Origin: Pagrus major
Lineage: Eukaryota > Chordata > Actinopteri > Spariformes > Sparidae
DNA: 64,000 nt
Direction: 5' to 3'
NCBI RefSeq assembly: GCF_040436345.1
Contig: NC_133215.1
Location: forward strand, 22,801,306 to 22,865,305
This document shows positions 22,490-64,000 of the stretch, one piece after another (the first letter of the stretch is position 1; each line of letters begins with the position of its first letter). Below the pieces are notes generated by a model. That model had not been told where the DNA came from. It was given only the letters and a program-made list of their open reading frames with translations, and ran no database searches. Position numbers and translations under genes: made by a program.

Positions 22490-22985
22490 CCACCGAAAAA
22501 GGCCTTGAGGTGTGACATGTTAAACTGAGGCATCAAAACATCGTTCTCTGATACTTGGCCACTGAATGATCAATATTTTGTCAAGGTATGTGTGTTGAGT
22601 GCAACATCACTATTAAGCAGCAGGCAGAGAGCACGCAGAAGCTTTAATTGTTCATAGCAACATTTTACACGTCAATTTTACTGTAACTTACCTTTGTTTT
22701 CAACTGTGGCATCCGTTGTATTAAGCTACTACTGAAACCAAGGCGTCTTCAAATTACTTGAATCTTTCCTGAGGAGGCACATGACAATTCAGATATTAGG
22801 AAATTCCTGTTTTTGTCGCACACAATATTATTTATTGTCACAAGTCAAAGAAATAATACTATATGGGTATAGTCTAATTATACAAGAAATGTTCGGGTTT
22901 GTATCCCCTCTCAGAATGAGCTCCTCCTTGTGCTCCTGGAGAAACTGCCCACCTTCAAATCTCCCCCCATGCGCTGGGTCGGATG
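22490..22985 (+). pseudogene. Fragment of cep95 exon and its upstream intron
   Basis: The block 22912-22985 (GAGCTCCTCCTTGTGCTCCT, then CCCCATGCGCTGGGTCGGATG) matches cep95 exon 1831-2000 over about 75 nt. Upstream, 22490-22911 matches the cep95 intron about 1410-1830, including TTGTATTAAGCTACT and AAATTCCTGTTTTTGT. The match ends abruptly inside the exon. It is a partial genomic copy with intron, so not a retrocopy. Confidence 0.65.
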
Positions 22986-23539
22986 AAGCAGGTAGACTCA
23001 ACAAACAGTTATCCATTTTTTACAACCACTGTCTGTTGGAGGATCATTTCAGACATGACTCTATCTCAACTTGTGATGCTGCTTGATGACATAGCAGAGG
23101 CAGTCTGTCCATGTGCTTCTTCTTCTCCACTCGTATGGAAATCACCATGGTCTTCATCCGGCAGGTTAGTCCATTTACAGCTGCTCTGACAGAAACAGCA
23201 AGTCTGGTAAACCACCAGCTTTAGTCCTTGGGCTTGTTTTATAACTGTACATTGTCTGTTGCATTCTCTGCATGAATTGAACAGCTGAAGGATGCACTCT
23301 TCATCAACAACGAAAGCTGACGAGCTGAGGGAGTTACAAGAGATGCATGAATAGCCAAGTTCTTGTTACTTCACTTTTCCTGTAAACATCCAATTGTAAA
23401 CAAATTGTTCCGGCTGTGCGATATCAGCCAAGAAAGTTCTACTGGTGCCGCTTGAAAACAATTTCCAAACAATGGAAATAGCATTCATAATGTGCAGAGA
23501 ACGTTATGGATGAGGATTAATTTTACTGTGGTTTGGCTG

Positions 23540-23825
23540 AGTCAGATATTCAGCAGTATTTATCCGAGCCAGAGTATACGGCCAAAGACATGCAGCTGAG
23601 GCCGCATTAGCTGTGCAAGAGGGTGGGACCGACAAGGACCAAGCAAGCCTATCTGCTCTGTTGCTGGCTGCAAGAACCAATTCAAAAGTTTTCATCTGCT
23701 CACTCCCACCATCTGAGGATGTTGAGACCAAGTGGATTAACTTTATTTTGGATGGAGATTTCCCCACAACAACTGGAAAACCACTGAATTGTTTGTGTGT
23801 GTCTACTACCTACCAGTTTAAAGGT
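23540..23825 (+). pseudogene. Frameshifted THAP-like fragment
   Basis: The plus strand reads ICSVAGCKNQFKSFHLL and, after a frameshift near 23700, PPSEDVETKWINFIFDGDFP. The C-x4-C pair and the KWI-FDG block fit a THAP-type finger carried by a common fish gene or transposon family. The second zinc pair is degraded (CLCVSTTYQF). It sits where exon 5 of the minus-strand paralogue would be expected. Confidence 0.5.
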
Positions 23826-25722
23826 ATACATTGGTATGAGTATCCATTTAAGTTATAATAAAATATATTTCAATTTTATATCAAATATTTAATAATAATA
23901 TAATAATAATAATTGTGTAATTCTGTATACTGTGACACCATGATATTTACTAAGATGGTTATCGTGCTCACATTATAAATCTCATAATGTTGCAACCTTT
24001 TGACTGTTTATTTATCAGTGTCTTCTCTCGAATCTGTTCTATTAAAATGTACTTTTATAAGAAAGCATATCCATATTTTGGATAAAAGGCTACGATAGCT
24101 TTTGTCAAACGGACGCTAGTTCTGGCATGTGTTACTGTTGTATGTAATTGTATGTACTTGATAGACACGCCCTGGAGGTAACGATATAGTGACGTGAAAG
24201 AGAAAAACAGCAGGAATTCATTTACTTGGCAACTTTGTCAAACTTTTATTTCCGCTGAGCTGCTAGTTTGTTTAGTAGGCATCCTGGTACATGTAGGCGC
24301 TGCTGGCACAGCTCCACGGGCAGGAGAACTTGATTCTCTCGGTCAATATAGCACACACAGGAATGTATTGCTTCAATTGACTACATTTATAATCAAGACT
24401 GAATGGAAATCCACATAAATGTGGTAAAACTTCCCTTTCACTTTTTTTTTGCTGGAGAAGGGCTGTGCTGCTGTCAAGATGACTCACCTCTATTTTCTTC
24501 AGTTTCTGAGTAGAAATATTTACAATTTAAAGATGATACATTTAAACTGTCACAAAAGAAAAGTGTGATATTAAATAAGTGCAGCAAATTGTAAAACTAA
24601 AGTGGAACGTCTGAAGCTGAAATGTTGAAAGACATCAACAGAGGTGGAAGCAGAACTACAGAGACGACTTGGCTCACTGATGAGCTTAAATCTTTTGTCG
24701 GTGCAATGATAAATATAGTTTACAACTGGCACTGACATTCACTTTTATTACACAAAACAAAACAGTTTGGTTTCATGTCGGGCTCCAATCAGCTAGTATA
24801 ATAACTTCAATGTGATAACAGACGTACAAACAGGGCTCTGTTTTCAGCAACTCAACTTTGTAGTCTGAGTTTGTGGTCCTACATGCATTTTTTTACTATT
24901 CAAGTGAAAGTGCTGTCATGTGTTTCAGCTAGAAATGTCTGCATGGGTAGACAGTCATCAACCCGAAGGGTCACATGACAGTATCTTCTGAGCTTTGGAG
25001 CTGGAGACTTTAGGTGAAACCTTTCATTGAGGACATCCGCATTAAACAATCTTCAAGATTTTGAACTATCACTGCTAATAACTTGTATTTTTCAGTATCA
25101 AACCATCTGGTGATTTCCTTTCTTTTTTTTTCCATTAAACTGATAAGATGTTTAGACTACCAAAAAACGACAGAAAATAGCCTGTTCTCGGGGGCAAGGA
25201 GATGTATTCAAACAGCTTGTTTTACCTTAGCAACAGTCCAAAACCCAAAGCAGGTTCAATGATATCAAACAGAGAAAAGCAGACAATTCATACATTAGAG
25301 AAAAAAAAGATTCATCAATTGTCAAAATGGTTGGCAATTAATTTTCTGTCAGTTCATTGAGCAGCTAATCATTTCAGCTCTACCTGGCAAATGTGTCAGT
25401 GTCACATTTACCTTTCTATTTTCAGATGACTCGACAGAAGACGTTTCCCACGCAGCTTCATTTGGGGGACTCATATGTGGATATTCATAATCCACATTTT
25501 CACTGAATAAACAGAACAAGAATAAAGAAAATGTACTTCTACCTATACGCATGTGTATTTCAGCAGGTTGTGAAATGAACTTGTTATATTGTCATTCATC
25601 ATTATTGTATAATTTAAAATGACTTAAAACTTATATTTACACTCAGGCCCTCTCACCAGGTTTCAGTTGAAGAACTTCTTCTTACAGTTGGCCGTTGAGG
25701 TTGATTCTCTGGCTGAAGATAA

Positions 25723-27109
25723 CTACAGTCTTAACACGTGGCAGTTAGCTTGCCGGTTCATTCATATGGACAAATACATTAACATATACAGTATGGAAAC
25801 ACATAGTAGGAGACTGACAACTCGTTTCTACACTACATTAACATTAGCGTAACACTAGTTCACTTTCTATTCCATTGTGATGAGCCGTTACATATCGTAA
25901 CTCCAGATTCTTTGTCTATCACCACAGCCCTCTGAGGCTATTGCTAGTGGGTTTATCCCTCATGCACCCACACATCACTGAAAAACTTAAATCCATGCCC
26001 ATCTGCAGGATAAGCCCCACTCACAGTTTCACCACGACCAGACAATTGGCTCCCAAAAAACAGCCTTTTCATTAACTATTCACAGCGCCAGTGAGGCCCA
26101 GAATTTAAAGGGCTGCACCTATACTCATAGTAATTTATTACTGATAATTAAATGGCAGATTTAGCTTTATTTAATGAATATGTATTATTTGGATTCTTAG
26201 TTGGACCAAAATATATCAAAGGAAAAAAAACATTGATACAATCTTATAATTACCATACTCAAGCTTCATATCCATGCAAAATATTCAACAAAAGCATGTG
26301 TTATTTAGAGCAATACATTACGATGATTAAATGGAAATGGAAAAGGGAAAGTCAGGATGTCAGCATATCAAACTTTTATAATCTGTCTGTTGTGAGTCCC
26401 CAAACCTTTTAAAAGGGAAATATCATATGAGAGGAGTATCCCTTTAAAAGAGCTCTGTAGAACTGTGTTTTGCAGGAAGCTGGTCATTAGTTTATGTTAG
26501 CGGACACCATTTATAAACTAACTGTTGCTCTCTTTTAGCTGAGCAGAGAGATGATTCACTCAAGAACGTGCATGAAGTCACATACTTTGGACTGTCTCGG
26601 AAAATCTGAGTCTTTCACAAAGAAATCAACAGTCCAGCAGCATTAAACAACTTAGACAAATAGTCCACAGGCTTGTACAGACAACTGAGAGAGACGGGGA
26701 AGGTCTCGTTTTTTACATGACGTTACAATCAGCTCACATATGGTCAAGTATAAAAACTCAAATATATAAACATAATATAATATAAATATAATATAAATAT
26801 ATAAACCCAAACATGATGTGATGAAGCTGGCTAATGGAGCACAGTTTGTGGACAACATTAGAGAATATCAGTGGTTTAAAGATTTCTAACATCAAAATGT
26901 TGACTTTCCCACAGAATAACATGACTTATTTTGGCAAACAACAACTAAAAGATGGATATATGAAATAGATAAATATATTTTGGAATGAGGCCACATAAAT
27001 TCAATTTTAAGACTAATTACTTTTATGGCCTAATATTTATAAATTTAAGACATTTTAAGACTTTAAGGACCTACGTTGTAACATTGTATGTACCTAACAA
27101 GTCACGTAC
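25723..27109. other. First intron of the minus-strand paralogue
   Basis: No exon or element with paired ends was recognised. The stretch is AT-rich and carries runs of ATATAA near 26760-26810. Confidence 0.35.
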
Positions 27110-27319
27110 GCATCGAGGAGAAGCCAGCTCCAGGTCAAGCTGAGGCTTTCTAGCAGCTCTTAGGGCTCTCCATCATGGAAAAGCCAGACCGATGTTGATC
27201 CTGGTCTTATCTCTCTCTCTGTCGGATGCCTTTTTAGCTAAAAAATGTGGTTTCTTGTTCTGTGTAGGCGACGCTTGAAGTTTGCCTTCAGCTGGAAGTT
27301 TCAAACTGCTCTCAGCCAT

Positions 27320-27880
27320 CTTGCTTAATGTATGTGTATGTGTGTGTGTGTATGTGTGTGTGTGTGTGTGGTCAGTCTCTCTACATACACAGTGTGAGGG
27401 TGCCAGCAGTCATCAGGGTGTCATCATGGAGGCGAGGCGGCCCGGCTACCAAAACAAAGACCAAAGAAACTCAGATTACAACTCACACAGAGGGAGAGAG
27501 AGTTCATTCTCTGTTCAGGACGCCATCATAGGTTATAACTAAGTTAACTAGCTGACTTATTAAAATAAGTTTAAGTGGTTCCTTTAATAAAAAACACCTC
27601 TCCGGTCTGTTTACATTAACTCCATCGTGAAAAGGAGGCACCAGAATCATGGTCAGGAGTTGCAGACATGTTTCTAACCTTTGTGGTATTTCACTTACAA
27701 GTTTATAAGAAATAAAGTCAACTTTCCCCGCAGTTTTTTCCCCAAGCACTGTGACGTTATCCCGGGCCGAGGTTTAGTCTGGTGCTGCCCGGCCGGCCGG
27801 CTGACTGTCAGCTCGCTTCACTCGCCTGGACCTCCTCCGATGGGGGCTTGTTTAGTTTCTGTTCTGACGTACAGAAGTCA
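27320..27880. promoter_or_regulatory. GC-richer upstream region of the minus-strand E1f exon
   Basis: After a TG tract (27328-27370) comes DNA unusually GC- and CpG-rich for this window (for example CCCGGCCGGCCGGC near 27788). It lies just upstream of the E1f start codon. It could be an old promoter, but nothing more specific is visible. Confidence 0.3.
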
Positions 27881-28063
27881 CTGAGAGCCCATTTCAGAAA
27901 TGCTATGCCTTCAATCTTCAGTATTCACCATTTAAATGAGGATGTCTTGTATCTAAAATATGTTGAATTAAGGCTAAAAACAAAGGCTTAACTGAGGCTC
28001 GTTCTTCTCCTGTGTTCAGTTTTTTGACTCCTCCCGCCCGCCGTAAGTCAGAACGAGTGGTGG

Positions 28064-28148
28064 ATGGTGGAATACAGTATCTGTATGGGGATGTCTTTAT
28101 GTATTTGATACATAAAGACATCCCCATACAGATACTGTATTCCACCAT
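28064..28148. repeat. Perfect 41-bp inverted repeat with 3-nt loop
   Basis: The left arm 28064-28104 and right arm 28108-28148 are exact reverse complements, separated by TTG. The outer ends are ATGGTGGAATACAG and its inverse. There is no coding content. Confidence 0.9.
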
Positions 28149-28199
28149 AATGATATCAGTGACTACTGTACTTTTAACCTCACCATCATTGTTACTACG

Positions 28200-28530
28200 T
28201 ACTTAATGCAAATAAAAGCTATTACAACCTTTTAAAATGTGTTCAAATATGCAGAAAACAGTAACTAGTGTCTTGACACCCCATCTACTATGCAGTGTTT
28301 TAAAAAGTACACAAAAGTTCAGATATTGTGTCAAAATATTACTTTGTCTCTGATGCAGCATGTTATCTGAAGAGTAACTAGTAACTAAAGTTATCATATA
28401 AATGTAGTGGAGTAAAAAGTACAAGAATTGCCTCCAAAATGTAGTGTACACTGGCAGAAAATGGAAATATTCAAGTAAAGTACAAGTATACGTAAGTATA
28501 CTTACATAAATGTACTTAGTTACAATACAT
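28200..28530. repeat. Fish AAGTAC-rich interspersed repeat
   Basis: Recurrent AGTAC/TAAGTA words (AAGTAAAGTACAAGTA, AATGTACTTAGTTAC) are typical of a very common fish non-autonomous element. Its ends and target duplication were not resolved. Confidence 0.4.
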
Positions 28531-29949
28531 TGTTGCCACTATGTAATGTATCAGAAAACATTTTTCAAATTTAATTTTGCTGACAATACTTCTGTATTCA
28601 CAGAACCTTTAGGCTACTTGTAATATAAAATATTTTAAAATATATTAGTGCTTAAAAATGTAACCATTTCCTGAGGCAGTTTCATATTAATGATAAGCTT
28701 GGTAGATGCAATGTCATTTCCAATTTCAGTAATGAATAATTCAGAAAACTTGAAGGAATATGAAGTTTACCAAATAAAAATAGTGAACTGTCCAATGTTT
28801 TCCCCTTTTTTCTTCAAACTTTTATCAGTAAAAAAGACATTAACACACACATTTCTATAAAACATAATGCTGTGAGGTCCAAACAGCATAGTTTTATTGC
28901 TCAGCTTTCTGCAAGGGTACAAGAAGTGTATTACTTTGCTTCTTTATTTGTCCTTATGTACAGGTGTCAGTTACAAGCTCACAGAGCAGCTGATGTGAAA
29001 AACTATGAACACATATACTGTAATAATAAATACAAAAACAGATAGGAAATCAAAAGAAATAAAACACGGTGCAGTTAAAAAAAGAAGTTTTTTTCTGTTT
29101 TGTACTGAATTCAATCAAAAGTCATTGACGCACACGCACACACACACACTTGCACATAAACCTGTAAATTTAAAAGTGTGGGGAGAGAAACATTACAAAG
29201 CTTGTGGTTTTAAACCAATTAACCCATCGTCAATTTGACCACTGGCTCTCAATCAATTCAATTAGATTCATCATATCAGGAGACAAAAATCTCCTTATAT
29301 CACAGATGTTCTAAGCTTGAAAAAAAAAAAGAAAAAAAAGAACAATAACCTGTAAAATTGTCGAGGATGTCGGACCAATTTGGCTGCTTAAGCGGGGAGA
29401 AGTGTGATTTCCCCTCGTCTGGAAGCACTCAACCCAAACAACTTTTGCACTGAAGACTGAACCAGCCAGAAAACTTGGTGCCAACAAAAAGTAGCAAAGA
29501 GCAGAAGTGGACTGTGTGCACTGGACAAACATACATGTGTGCATATCAAGAACATGTGTGTGTATATATTTATATATATGTTATCTACATTAAAAAAAAT
29601 CAGTCCATTAACTATTTGGTAAATAGAAGGAAGTGTCTGATTATAACTTGGAGCCCAAGTATGCATAACGTGTGCAAAAAAACTTGTAATGCATCTATTT
29701 TCCTGCCTCTGAGTCACGTTATTAAAGGTAAAAATCAAATAAATTCTCTGTAACTGTACAAAGACGACAACTTCAATGTGATCTGTTTTGTTTTATCTGA
29801 TGATGACCACAAAATTAAAATAAAAAACTCAAGCTTTGCGAGTACCAGCTAACAAACTGTTCATGGTTACAAATAAATGCAGGCAGCATACATTAAAAAA
29901 AGAACATTTAACTGATTTTTTCCAAGTCAAAAACATTTTCTAAGAATAA
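28531..29949. other. Spacer between the gene cluster and smurf2
   Basis: AT-rich, with a CA tract near 29130-29150 and A-runs near 29320. No recognised exon; small open frames have no family resemblance. Confidence 0.3.
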
Positions 29950-32013
29950 TAATTATGCAAATAAATAGGCTTTATTTCTTGAGCATCCATTCATGCAGAG
30001 GGTTTTCTTTGGATGGAGGTGGTCCTCACTGTTGCCTCGCTGGTTTTCTTTAGCAACTTTTCATTTTGATTGACCATTTTCAGTGTGTAGCACCCAGGAG
30101 TTCAGCAGCAGTCAACCCCGAACATTTGCACTTCTGAGGATTTGAGGCATCAACCAGCATTCAGACCTCCAGAGAAGCAAATATGGCCATTCATGTTCTC
30201 CTATGAAGGTACTTGTGTGTTAATACTTGAAAGTGATCAACCAAAAGAAAACTGCTTTTTTTTTACAGTCTATCATGGGTTTAAAAACAGGGCATCTGAA
30301 ATATAGTTTCCATTAAAACCAGTTTTACCCCTCCTCACACACTAGCCTAATAAATGTAAAATTAAAAAAACAAACAACAAAAAAAAAACAAAGGACAACT
30401 TCACCTGAGAATGCAAAGAGGTCTGTGACAGACACCAACATGCTTGCATTTGAATTGAACAGAAAGAAGAAGCAACAATATACAAAATAGCTATGTATTT
30501 GTACATATATACTCAAAAATTACAGGTGTATAGATACTTTTTACTCTGTATATTTCTAATGTAGTCGTATAGCAAATGAAACATGATATATTTTTAATCT
30601 AATGTGAAGAAAGCACTCCAGCCATCACTGCTCAGTTTGTAAAGTGCTCAAAAGTGACAAGATGGAGAGAAAGAAAAACGTCTGCCTTTTTAAACTGATG
30701 ATGTCACTGAAAACTTTGAATCACTTTTTTTTTTTTTTTTCTTCTCTAAATCAAGCCTGGTCCCATGGACAGCTGTGCCCTTTTCACATATAATCTGATA
30801 GGAAGTGTGCCGGGTTAGGTGAAATAAAAAAAATTCAAAAACGTGCACACTTTTTAACTGCTGGAGGCAAATCTGTCAACGAGAGAAAACGAACCAAGCT
30901 CAAATAGTGAGGTTCAATCAGCTCTGCAGCTTAAAACACAGGACGCTGTGCTAGTAGAGGTGACGGGGAATTAATCTACAACATGTCTACCTTCCTCACA
31001 TACAGGTGCACAATTTTATACACATGCAGAAACACACAGACACACACACACGTTTACAAGAGCTGTGGTCACACTGCAGTGATTGAAGGGAAAAAATAAG
31101 ATTCTTCTCATCCAGAGTCCGTCCCTCATCTTCAAACGATCCACCACAAGCTCGACTCCACAAACGCCACAAAACATCAGACCCACATCCAGGTCAGTCT
31201 GTACGAGTTCCATTTCAAAATCAGATATTCACAATTGAAATTACACGGTTTTACAGTTACTTAATGACTGCTAGGAGGCAATTAAACTAACCGCAGAGGA
31301 TTGTTGTAAAAACTCAAGATTTTCTAAACGAGAATACACAGCATTTTGGAATGAAACCCTTCAAATATCGACATATTACACACTGAGGTAGGATGGATTT
31401 GTGGCGCTCCTACAGGATGAAGCACACCAACTCTGCAGCCATGAGGACTGGAAGGTGTATTGTTTGAGGTTAAGATTGCTACTAAGGGCAAGATATGGCT
31501 ACCTGCAGTGTAAAAGCTTCAGTAGCATGACAAGGATCATTTCAATCAGTTTAAATTACAAAACAAAACAGTGATTCACTGTTCTCAAATGTCTAGGGAG
31601 AGTTTTTTTCAATTATTTTTAAAGAAACACTTTTGAAAGATGTTGATCTGGAAGTTGATTAAGCTGCATCCTGATTTGATTGGATTTTAGGCAGGTTCCG
31701 TTTCTGAATGCAAACTCACAATGCTGCAGCTCTCTTTGCTCTCCTTATTTCACACAAACTACACCAAAAAAAACCAACATAAAAATGAATAGAAAATCGA
31801 TAACAGGATGACTCTCTAGCAGCTGTTCAGACAGATTTCGATAAGGGAAGAATGTGGAGAGCGGTGAGAGAAGAGGAAGACTGCAGGCTGGTCGAAGGCT
31901 CGTATCAGGCTCTGAGTGAGCCTGTCGCACGTCGCAGTCACAATAATAGTCTATCAAGAGTCCTGCACACAGTTACACATGTTCACACACAAACACACTC
32001 TCCGACGTGTCTC
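29950..32013 (-). other. smurf2: Probable smurf2 3' UTR
   Basis: It follows the smurf2 stop at 32014-32016. The first clear AATAAA on the minus strand is at 29976-29971, giving a UTR of about 2 kb. Other AATAAA words lie near 28945 and 28890, so longer forms are possible. No open gene competes on either strand here. Confidence 0.4.
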
Positions 32014-62667
<30,654 letters not shown>

Positions 62668-63027
62668 CTGACAGGGGGAGAGAGGGAGCAACAGAACACA
62701 GGTCAGTAAGACAGATAAGAGGAGAGGTTTGTAATTCTGAAAATATGTACAGCTAAAAGGGTCTAATGAAACATGGTGTACGCTTGTGTGCAAGAACAGC
62801 ATAGGTTTTCATCAACAGACAGGGTATGAAAGATGTAAATTAAATGAAATCACAAGCCACAACACAATTTTCCAAAACAGACTAAAATTGCAAACTGACA
62901 AACTGAAACTTCCATTTTGTGTCTCTTCAGCTACTTCTCTGTGACAGCAAGAGAACAATGCACACCATGTTTGCGGTGCAGACTTTCAGACTGCGTAATG
63001 AGGCAGATTAGCTGATTTTAAAGTAAC

Positions 63028-63028
<1 letters not shown>

Positions 63029-63090
<62 letters not shown>
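63029..63090. repeat. TG microsatellite
   Basis: About 30 TG units. Confidence 0.95.
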
Positions 63091-63091
<1 letters not shown>

Positions 63092-63810
63092 GCGTGTTTG
63101 TGCAGATTTAGCACAGCTGAGGCCAGTCTAGTCGTGGTTGGAGAACAGAGGAAGTCCCCGTGATGTGCTCCACCACCGTCTGAGACGCAGACAGCTCCCG
63201 CAGTAAACACACACAGTTCAACAGTCAAATGCACAATCACACATTTACTGACATGCACACATACATTCGTAATTACAGCCTACAGCAGCCAGCACTGATG
63301 CCAAGCTTTATATTATGCAGTGTATCATGAGCAAGGAGTGGGGTTTCCCTACTAAACACATCAAAATGTATAGGTTTGGTATGTAAAATTGTTGCCCTGA
63401 AATCAAATTACAACCTGTCTGGGTTTTGGATCTTTTAAAAGAGTCCAGTGTTTCAGTCTCTTGTTACTGTTCGAAAATCTGATCATGATGCAGTAGCAGG
63501 CAGTTAGCATCTTGGCACTTTTTCTCTACTACTTTTTCTCTCTTAGGCAATGCTGATGTGTGCACATGTTGATTATGATCGCATTCTAGCCATTTAACAC
63601 TATTATAAGACAAATGGATGAAAGAATACAAGTTTAGTGCAATAATGGTTTCAATTTTCTTCTCCAATAAAGGTGAGTTAATTAAAAGCTTGTGTGCCAA
63701 GGACTGAATACTTATAGACTGAAAACCACTGACTTTTTCTGTTCAAAACCCACTGACTTGTAAAAGGCTTCTTTCACACTATAATATGACAAGTGATTGC
63801 CTTGTTTTTT

Positions 63811-63856
63811 GAATTGAATTGAATTGAATTGAATTGAATTGAATTGAATTGAATTG
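63811..63856. repeat. (GAATT)n tract
   Basis: Nine GAATT units in tandem. Confidence 0.95.
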
Positions 63857-64000
63857 ATTCTGAGTGATCATGAGTATGATTTAACAGAATATTTCACTAG
63901 TTAGGACAGTTTGGATGATTTTTTACAATTGACTGGGATATAAAACAAATCAGCTGAATGCTTTTACTTTACATTTGATTTGCATTTCTAAACAAGCAGT

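Larger units (their letters stand above)
23066..27319 (-). pseudogene. Inverted, decayed paralogue of the plus-strand Cys-rich gene
   Basis: On the minus strand a first exon E1f (27319-27110) opens MAESSLKLPAEGKLQ and reaches TRINIGLAFP. A TGA then stands where the family has Arg (27175-27173, a CGA to TGA change), and a 2-nt loss follows near the donor. Next come the second exon 25722-25657 (YLQPENQPQRP) and third exon 25502-25412 (ends VESSENRK, as the plus-strand copy ends VQSSENCK). The last exon 23324-23066 carries the cysteine module (VVDEECILQLFNSCRECNRQ, CCFC, KWTNLPDED). Exons 4 and 5 were not found with confidence; a candidate end of exon 4 lies near 24488. The last three recognisable exons are open, so they may still be used with another start. 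Confidence 0.6.
62668..64000. other. smurf2 intron running off the window
   Basis: Contains the TG tract 63029-63090 and the pentamer tract 63811-63856. No sequence matching the expected preceding C2-domain exon was found, so that exon lies beyond 64000. Confidence 0.45.

Noticed and set aside
24272..24487. Minus-strand frame considered as exon 4-5 of the inverted paralogue
   Set aside because: Only the donor region resembles exon 4 and the phase does not fit; the rest has no similarity to PEDEDN or DGRYL motifs.
27282..27542. Plus-strand frame over the E1f exon
   Set aside because: Antisense of the E1f start region and a TG tract.
62986..63258. Minus-strand frame that might be the preceding smurf2 C2 exon
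   Set aside because: The translation does not match the expected C2 sequence and half of it is a CA tract.

Overview
This is vertebrate nuclear DNA, almost certainly from a teleost fish. Genes are split into 50-250 bp exons with GT/AG borders, CA/TG microsatellites are frequent, and remnants of hAT, piggyBac and PIF/Harbinger-like transposons lie among fish-type TTAA-ended elements. Two conserved genes anchor it. The last seven coding exons of cep95 run forward at 175-4796. smurf2 runs backward from 62667 to its stop at 32014 and lacks only the exons for the N-terminal part of its C2 domain, which lie beyond 64000. These two genes are also neighbours in human, which supports both calls.

The 6-27.5 kb interval between them is unusual. 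It holds a decayed cluster of related small genes. Their shared 3' end is a cysteine-rich module (VDEE, LQLF or LQLM, C-x2-C, a second cysteine cluster, then W). Their 5' ends differ. One type is a basic exon with the pattern TR-(V/I)-x-IG-x(4)-W-(R/Q)-x-L, ending (F/L)LL(D/N)R just before a phase-2 donor; six copies are seen (6343, 8036, 9221, 10127 and 12623 forward; 27319 reverse). The other type is a THAP zinc-finger exon (19455 and 21609, both reverse). Complete phase-consistent chains can be assembled: a THAP gene on the minus strand (five exons, 253 codons, 19455 to 17384), and a plus-strand gene ending at 14712 that could use any of several first exons. A second minus-strand copy (27319 to 23066) is a rotted mirror image of the plus-strand gene. 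At least one first exon (6343-6581) sits inside a DNA transposon with TTAA-type inverted ends, so the 5' exon family appears to be transposon-borne.

The cluster has exchanged DNA with cep95. A dead copy of the THAP gene's 3' part lies in a cep95 intron (about 590-1210), and a fragment of a cep95 exon plus its intron lies beside the minus-strand copy (about 22490-22985).

From 32 to 64 kb the window is mostly smurf2 introns. They carry an internally deleted hAT element with a perfect 8-bp target duplication (57798-58833), a broken piggyBac element lying between two 83-bp perfect direct repeats (41208-43956), RTE-type tails, TTAA miniature elements and long TG tracts. A 54-nt in-frame smurf2 exon between WW3 and HECT (49104-49157) is not in the human protein as I recall it.

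Nothing prokaryotic, no rRNA, tRNA or CRISPR array was seen. All exon borders were read by eye from splice consensus, phase and protein similarity; there is no transcript evidence.
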